Shown: piece by piece, positions 58,548 to 64,000 of the stretch
Layout: every line of letters begins with the position of its first letter
Position numbering within the stretch: the first letter of the stretch is position 1
Assembly (NCBI GenBank): GCA_946811695.1
Contig: OX328124.1
Location: 89,832,196-89,896,195 of the forward strand
Direction: 5' to 3'
DNA length: 64,000 nucleotides
Source of the DNA: Gonocerus acuteangulatus
Taxonomy: Eukaryota > Arthropoda > Insecta > Hemiptera > Coreidae
The notes under the pieces: model-generated
The model's input: the letters and a program-made list of their open reading frames with translations, nothing else
The model's database searches: none
What the model was told of the DNA's origin: nothing
Position numbers and translations under genes: made by a program

Positions 58548-60190
58548 AGGGGCCCACAGACGACCAACTTGTTTGCCAACCTTGTTGCCAACTTGATTGC
58601 CCACAGACGGTCAACTTGTTGGGCCAACTTCATTTCTGATGCGAACACACACTTGGAGGAAAATGAGTTACGATCCCGTGTTGTCTTTTATAGTTCTAAA
58701 AGAATTGTGTGAGGATGATGGGGAAGTGTTTCTTCAAAAAAAAAAGAAAAAAGAAAATTGTGGTCAAAAGAGCGGTACTTACAACGTCCTGAGTTTTCTC
58801 ATTCAAATATATTAAGCAAGGACCGAAATAAAAATTAAATGTTTCCTAAAAATGATAACAAAAAAATTACTTCATAATTTATATTTTTAAAATTAATGAT
58901 TAACTGTTATGAAATAATTTTTATTTTTAAGTTTTTAAAATAAAAATTATTAGAACACTTTTTTAAAAAAAATAATGGAATATATATCAATTACGATGGA
59001 ATTTTTATTCCCAATAATAAAAATTAAAGGTGAAATGAAACTGATTTATTAAATATATCTTATCCTCGGAATAAATAAATATGGATTTGGAACCTTTTGT
59101 TTATTAGAAGTTATTTCTTTATTTCAGTGAATCAAAGTTCGTCTAAATCCAATTGATTTGTTTGAGTATATATTGTATATTCTAGACTTCGTTTTTGTGT
59201 ATTACTTTCTATTCATTATGGCACTAATATTTTTTTTTATTATTTAAAATAATGTTTCAAGTTGAAGTAATAAAAAATTGTATTAAAAAAAATTTGAAAT
59301 AACATTATTCAAATAATTTTTATTTTTAAGTTTTTGAAATAAGAATTATTAGAAATTATTTTTTAAAAAATAGTAAAATATATCTATTACGATGGAATTT
59401 TTATTTACCAATAATAAAAATTAAAGGTTAAGTGAAACTCATTTGAAATAAAAATTAATAGTTATTTTCAGTCCCTGATATTAAGTGAACTTCGCGTCTT
59501 TGCGCCAGTAGATTTTAAAATTTTTTTAACAATCTACGATGTGTTGGTTTAAGTACGACCGTTCATTGAAAAACTCTTCTTCAGCCCCACGACCAGATTG
59601 TAAACATTGTTCAACCTTTTTCAGCTCCTTGCGATAACATGGTTTTATGTTCCCAACTCTTTTCTTCAAACTGTTAACATTTGCATCCGGTTCAATTCTT
59701 TGGTAAATTTCCAACAGCTTCAGCCTAGCATTCTTCTTCTTATTTCGGTCTTTAAACACTTCTGATTTAACTTCCCAAAGCTCAGGCAGTTCTTTGAAGT
59801 TTTCGAAAAATTCAGTCCAAGTAGGCGTGTTTTGTATAGACATTGTACACCTATTGTACCTATTATATTTACCGAGCAGATAATCTACTTGTATACCCTC
59901 TTTTCGCAAAAATACTTAAATACCAGAGTATTAAAAACACGAAAAGCAACCTCACATTGACAACCAAACGGCAGTTCACTATTGAGGTTGTGAACAGTGT
60001 TGTCAACTTCCCCACAGATGCTTCAACCAGGTTGCCAACATGAGGCTCCGCCTACCGAAAATCTAAACGGATTTGATTTACACCAACCGTTTACTCCAAC
60101 CGCCAACCTGCCCACAGACGTGCAACATCTCCTCCAACATGGCAAGTTGGCAACAAGGTTGATAACCAAGTTGGTCGTCTGTGGGCCCCT
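58548..60190 (-). mobile_element. PIF/Harbinger-like element inserted in copia integrase
   Basis: A 1643 bp element with perfect tips AGGGGCCCACAGACGACCAA and the inverted match at the right end. It is flanked by the 3 bp duplication TAA (58545-58547 and 60191-60193), the target style of PIF/Harbinger. Subterminal CAACTTGTTGGGCCAACTT-type repeats occur at both ends. The only gene inside is the MADF-like frame on the minus strand; there is no DDE transposase. Confidence 0.8.
59526..59843 (-). CDS. MADF/Myb-SANT-like protein carried by the Harbinger element
   Basis: The likely start is the Met of MSIQNTPTWTEFFENFKELP, about 105 residues. The pattern of spaced Trp/Leu residues (LPELWEVKSEVFKDRNKKKN, then LLEIYQRIEPDANVNSLKKR and a Lys-rich helix) fits the MADF/Myb-SANT DNA-binding fold. 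Harbinger transposons usually carry such a second protein, which helps the transposase enter the nucleus and bind ends. Here the frame is intact while the transposase is absent. The open frame extends upstream to 59909, but those residues are unconserved in look. Confidence 0.65.
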   Translation of the reverse strand: MSIQNTPTWTEFFENFKELPELWEVKSEVFKDRNKKKNARLKLLEIYQRIEPDANVNSLKKRVGNIKPCYRKELKKVEQCLQSGRGAEEEFFNERSYLNQHIVDC

Positions 60191-60193
60191 TAA

Positions 60194-60770
60194 GTCTGAG
60201 GCAAAATATAAAATTTGTAATTTTTTTTAAATTAGCTGAAAACATAACTGGAAACAAAACAAAAATCTTCCGTACAGACAATGGTCTTGAAGAGGTTAAT
60301 AAAGAAGTCCGAACTTTTTTAGAAAGTAATGGCATTATCCATCAGAAATGTTGCACTTATACCCCCCAGCAAAATGCCAGAGCTGAAAGGGAAAACCGAA
60401 CCTTGGTTGAAGCAGCAAGGAGCATGATTCATTCTAAAAATTTAAATAAAAACTTATGGGCAGAAGCAATCAATACAGCAACTTATACTCTAAATACAAC
60501 AAGTCCAAGCCCGATAAAGGATATGACTCCATATAGACTATGGTTCTCTAAAGAGCCCAGCTCTATGAACTTGGAAATTTTTGGTTCTAAAGCCTCTGTG
60601 CACATACCTAAACAGTTACGAAGAAAATGGGACCCAAAAGGTAAAAAGGGTATATTTTTTGGTTATGGAGAGAATACTAAAGGATATAGGATTTATTTTG
60701 AAAGCGAACAAAAAGTTGAAATATCCCGAAATGTGATTTTTGAGCCAGGACATGTCAGCAAAAATGTAAA
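60194..60770 (+). pseudogene. Copia integrase, second half
   Basis: After a one-base frameshift in a T run near 60222-60230, the frame reads IFRTDNG (second catalytic Asp) and RAERENRTLVEAARSM (catalytic Glu). NLWAEAINTATYTLN and the integrase tail with GIFFGYGENTKGYRI follow. A Helitron-like insertion interrupts it at 60775. Confidence 0.85.
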
Positions 60771-60774
60771 TATA

Positions 60775-61381
60775 TCTATATATATAAAAATCACGTGTCT
60801 GTCTGTTTTTATGTTTGTTTGTTCCTTATACAAATCCACACCGTTTGACCGATTTGGACCAAACTTGGCAGACAGGTAGGTCTTGATACGGGAAATCTCC
60901 TAGGCTAGGTCAAAAAAATCTACCAGCTGTCTGTATGTTTGTGCCTTATACAAATCCGCACCGATTTTGAATAAACTCGATACCGTCTCCACACCGTTCG
61001 TCCGATTTTGACTAAACTCGGTACACATGTAGATCTTAATCTGGGGAGTGTCGTAGGCTAAGTCAAAAACGTCTTATAACTGTCTGTCTGTATGTTTGTC
61101 CCTTATACAAATTCACACCGTTCGTTCGATTATGTTTGTCCCTTATACAAATCCACACCGTTCGTCCGATATCGACTAAACTCGGTACACATGTAGATCT
61201 TAATCTGCGGAGTGTCGTGGGCTAAGTCAAAAACGTCTACCAGCTGTCTGTCAGTAAGTTTGTACCTCATACAAATCCACGCCGTTCGTCCGACTTTGAC
61301 TAAACTCAGTACACAGGTAGATCCTAATCTGTAGAGTGCCGTAAGCTAGGTCAAAAACCTCTACCAGCTGCAGTCTGTATG

Positions 61382-61441
<60 letters not shown>

Positions 61442-61669
61442 TATAAAAATCCACTCCGTTAGACCGATTTTCACCAAACTTGGCATACATGTATGTCTTA
61501 TGTGTTATAGGTTAGGTCAAAGTCGTCTAGGACTCAAAGTTGGGAGGTCACGAAACAGTTACAGGTTCGTGTTATTAGATTTTAATAATACTCTTTTGGT
61601 TTCTAATTTTTTTAGGCTCTTCTATATGCCGAAAGTAGGTGTAGCATGGCACGCTGGGTAACAGCTAGT
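60775..61669 (+). mobile_element. Helitron-like element with minisatellite, inserted in copia
   Basis: It starts TCTATATATATAAAAATCAC and ends CAGCTAGT. It lies between an A (60774) and a T (61670), as Helitrons do, with no target duplication. Inside are several units of about 100-125 bp with CCTTATACAAATCCACACCG and CTAAACTCGGTACACATGTA. A poly-T run lies at 61384-61438. There is no coding frame. Confidence 0.7.
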
Positions 61670-62402
61670 TAACAAATAAAAAGGAAGATGTACCATTGGG
61701 CCTAGATGCAATAAGCCCAGAACCAGAAGAAGAAGAAGAAGCAGGTGCCCAACAGGAGACTGTCAATGGAAATGATTCAGATGAAGAGCCATTCTATGGT
61801 TTTAATGAAGATGGCCCAGAAGATGAAAATGAAACTCGATATCATCTTAGAGATCGTGAAGCGTTGAGAAAGCCAGAGCGGTATTCTCTTATTTCCTCTT
61901 CTCTATTTGACTCTCAAATTACCTATGAAAATGCTATGACAGGTGAATTGAAGGATAATTGGAGACAAGCTATTCAGAAAGAGCTTGATGTTCTAAATGA
62001 TGCTGAAACCTGGACAGTCGTAGATAGGCCTGATAATACGTCAGTAATGACATCTAAGTGGGTTTTTAGGATTAAAACTGATAACAAAAATCAGCCATTA
62101 GAGTACAAAGCTAGACTGGTTGCTAGAGGCTTTGAAGAAAAGAATGATACCGATATTTCAGATCTTTATGCTCCGGTGGCAAAACTCACATCATTGACAA
62201 TTCTTTTAGCTGCTGCATGACAAAAGAACTATTCTGTTTATCAGATGGATGTTCAAGGCGCATTTTTATATAGTGAAATTAAAGAAGACGTATATATGTT
62301 TCCACCTGAAAAACTTAATATACAAAAAGGCAAAGTTCTAAAACTAAACAAGGCACTTTATGGCCTAAAAAAATCTCCTCTGTACTGGACTGAGATTACT
62401 TA
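61670..62402 (+). pseudogene. Copia linker and truncated reverse transcriptase
   Basis: An acidic linker (EPEEEEEAGAQQ) leads into RT: NWRQAIQKELDVLNDAETWT, KWVFRIK, YKARLVARGFEEKNDTD and LYAPVAKLTS. A TGA at 62218-62220 then follows. The frame continues with VYQMDVQGAFLYSEIKEDVY and KALYGLKKSP, then stops at 62401. The YVDD box and RNase H are missing. Confidence 0.85.
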
Positions 62403-62938
62403 ATTTTATAGGAATGTAGGACTTTTTTTGTGAACCGTTAATAATAGTTAAATTGGATGTTTTGTTTGTTTGTATGTACACATTGTTACATTATATTCAT
62501 TTCAGTATTGTAATTGTATTATTAGTAAGTTTATTTGTTTGTTTGGAAATATTTTCATTGAGGGTGGGTATGAAACCTAGCAATTCAAATATTTCTTTGT
62601 ATTACAAGTATATCTATGTCTCCATGACAACGAAAAACAGATGGAGTATGATAAAAGAGAGCTTTAGGCTGGAATGTACAATACTTATTGAAAAATGCTA
62701 ATTATAATACTTTTTACTCAAATAGTTTTTTACTTAATGCCCTTAGAGTGTTTTCTAATAGTCTGCCTTTAAAGAATAGGCCACGGGGATTGTTTAGTTT
62801 TCATAAAGAGTGATTATTTATTTACCAAAAAGGATAACCAAAAGTGAAGTGACAGAGAAAATATTTTTATTGAATAAGGAAGTAAATAATTACATGAAAA
62901 GAACATTTAATTAGAATGCCAAAAAAAATATTTTTTCT

Positions 62939-63983
62939 GGTAAATGTCAAGGAGCGTGGTCTCCACGCCGATCCTTTTGAAACTTTGCACTATAACGTAT
63001 TTTGATGCACTAAACACGAATCCGTTAAAAAAAAAGCTCGCTTTTCACTAGGAAAGAAGTTATGAAACACTAAAGTTCACTGTTATGGAGGTTATAAAAG
63101 ACGGGGGTAACGGCGAATTTGTAAACACGCGCATGTGCAATAGTCCTTAATGACGAAGTGTCATTGAAATTTAGACTCACCTTGTGGTAGCTGACTTGGT
63201 CGTAAATTGTCGCTTTTGGGCATACGTGCTATGCGTTTCCGCTCGCTCCGCTCGCTCAAGAAAATATCAAAACCCCTAGCCAATCCAACTCGCTAAAATT
63301 AATAGAATTCTATTAATTTTAGCGAGTTGGATTGACTAGGGGTTTTGATATCTTCTTGAGCGAGCGGAAACGCATAGCACGTATGCCCACAAGCGACAAT
63401 TTACGCATAAGCTTACTTATTACATTATTATTACATAAGCTTACTTATTACATTACTTATTACATTATTGTTAATTAAAAAATTGATTAAATCTATTCTA
63501 TTGTGAATTAAAACAATAAATTCGTGCAGCTTCATTATAAAGACCACTCGAACTATTCTAAGGAATTAAATGGCGCAAATTAGAACGCATGAATCATAAA
63601 GGCATTAGCGAATTATGAAGGGACTTCTGTTATATAATATTTGTCAACAGCAAAAAAAAAAAATTTTAAAGAATGGTTTATTATTTAAAAAAAATATTTT
63701 TGAAATAAATAAGTGGTGATAAATTGAAATAATTGGTGGTAAATTTCAATTAGACATCCTTATTACGAACTATTCCATACCCGCGCATGCGCATGTTGAC
63801 AAACATAGTAGGTTACATTACCTTTTAGAACCCGCACAACAGTGAACTTAAATGTTTCATAACTTCTTTCCTAGTGAAAAGCGAGCTTTTTTTTTAACGG
63901 ATTCGTGTTTAGTGCATCAATATACGTTATAGTGCAAAGTTTTAAAAGGATCGGCGTGGGGCCCTCGCTCCTTGACATTTACC
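62939..63983. mobile_element. Fold-back element, GGTAAA tips, copy 2
   Basis: A 1045 bp element that starts GGTAAATGTCAAGGAGCG and ends with the complement. Flanking 8 bp are TTTTTTCT (62931-62938) and TTTTTTCC (63984-63991), 7 of 8 identical. The central palindrome (about 63304) matches copy 1: GCGAGTTGGATTGACTAGGG, TCTTCTTGAGCGAGCGGAAA. The outer arms also share the CGTATTTTGATGCACTAAAC segment with copy 1. Confidence 0.8.
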
Positions 63984-63991
63984 TTTTTTCC

Positions 63992-64000
63992 TTCCAGAGT
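63992..64000 (+). other. Nrx-IV: Possible Nrx-IV exon 21 acceptor at the window edge
   Basis: A pyrimidine tract (ACCTTTTTTCCTTCCAG) ends at 63997, and AGT follows. Joined to the phase-1 G of exon 20, this would read Asp-Glu, which fits the family. However, TTCCTTCCAGAGT also occurs at 46517-46529, where no sensible exon follows, and only three bases are visible. Confidence 0.2.

Larger units (their letters stand above)
55278..62862 (+). mobile_element. Degenerate copia-type LTR retrotransposon with nested insertions
   Basis: The primer site GGTTATGGGCCCAG (55711-55724) matches the copia form that pairs with an internal half of initiator tRNA-Met. LTR sequence shared by both ends lies at 55549-55710 and 62568-62760 (ATTCAAATATTTCTTTGTAT, ATATCTATGTCTCCATGACA). 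Gag, nucleocapsid, protease, integrase and part of RT follow in copia order. Coding is broken by stops, a frameshift, three insertions (56442-57551, 58548-60190, 60775-61669) and loss of the second half of RT plus RNase H. The region 55278-55358 reappears after the right LTR, at 62790-62862. Confidence 0.85.
46101..63997. other. Nrx-IV intron 20, at least 17.9 kb of mobile elements
   Basis: No further Nrx-IV exon is seen between the donor at 46101 and the window end. The contents, in order, are: a two-copy tandem repeat (46250-46450), an unassigned repeat region with recurring GGAGTAAACCC-type strings (46600-47050), a (TA)n tract, a LINE relic, (TA)n tracts, an LTR element, an unassigned 54400-55270 region, a copia relic with three nested insertions, and a fold-back element reaching almost to the edge. 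Confidence 0.7.

Overview
The window is AT-rich animal nuclear DNA, most likely from an insect. The genes are split by introns with GT-AG borders. One of them is the septate-junction protein Neurexin IV. The repeats are typical of arthropod genomes: tRNA-derived SINEs, a copia element primed by an initiator-tRNA half, hAT-type MITEs, Helitrons and (TA)n tracts. I cannot name the species.

Three host genes are visible, all on the + strand. (1) 843-1923 holds the last two coding exons of CTP synthase, the end of its glutaminase domain. (2) 10109-46100 holds the first 20 coding exons of Neurexin IV (Nrx-IV/CASPR family): signal peptide, discoidin, LamG1, LamG2, EGF1, fibrinogen-like region, LamG3 and EGF2. 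Every exon junction keeps frame. The exons give about 982 residues. The last LamG domain, membrane anchor and cytoplasmic tail must lie beyond the window. (3) 11949-12788 is an intronless phosphopantetheinyl transferase (AASDHPPT) nested on the same strand inside Nrx-IV intron 2.

The most interesting feature is in the Nrx-IV discoidin domain. Two alternative third exons (16309-16505 and 19698-19894) are both exactly 197 nt, have the same phases and align without gaps. Using both or neither shifts the frame to an early stop, so they must be mutually exclusive. Drosophila Nrx-IV is known to have a neuron/glia exon 3/exon 4 switch controlled by the STAR protein HOW. Here ACTAAY (STAR-type) motifs lie downstream of both exons.

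Layout: 1-842 nested transposon debris; 843-1923 CTPS end with a SINE in its intron; 1924-9950 spacer with repeats; 9950-10108 candidate Nrx-IV promoter with two TATCGATA motifs; 10109-46100 Nrx-IV with transposon-rich introns; 46101-64000 a giant intron 20 made almost entirely of mobile elements. Intron 20 contains a LINE relic, a young LTR element with nearly identical 0.9 kb LTRs, a degenerate copia element cut by a fold-back element, a Harbinger element and a Helitron, and a second fold-back element that ends just before a possible exon 21 acceptor at the window edge.
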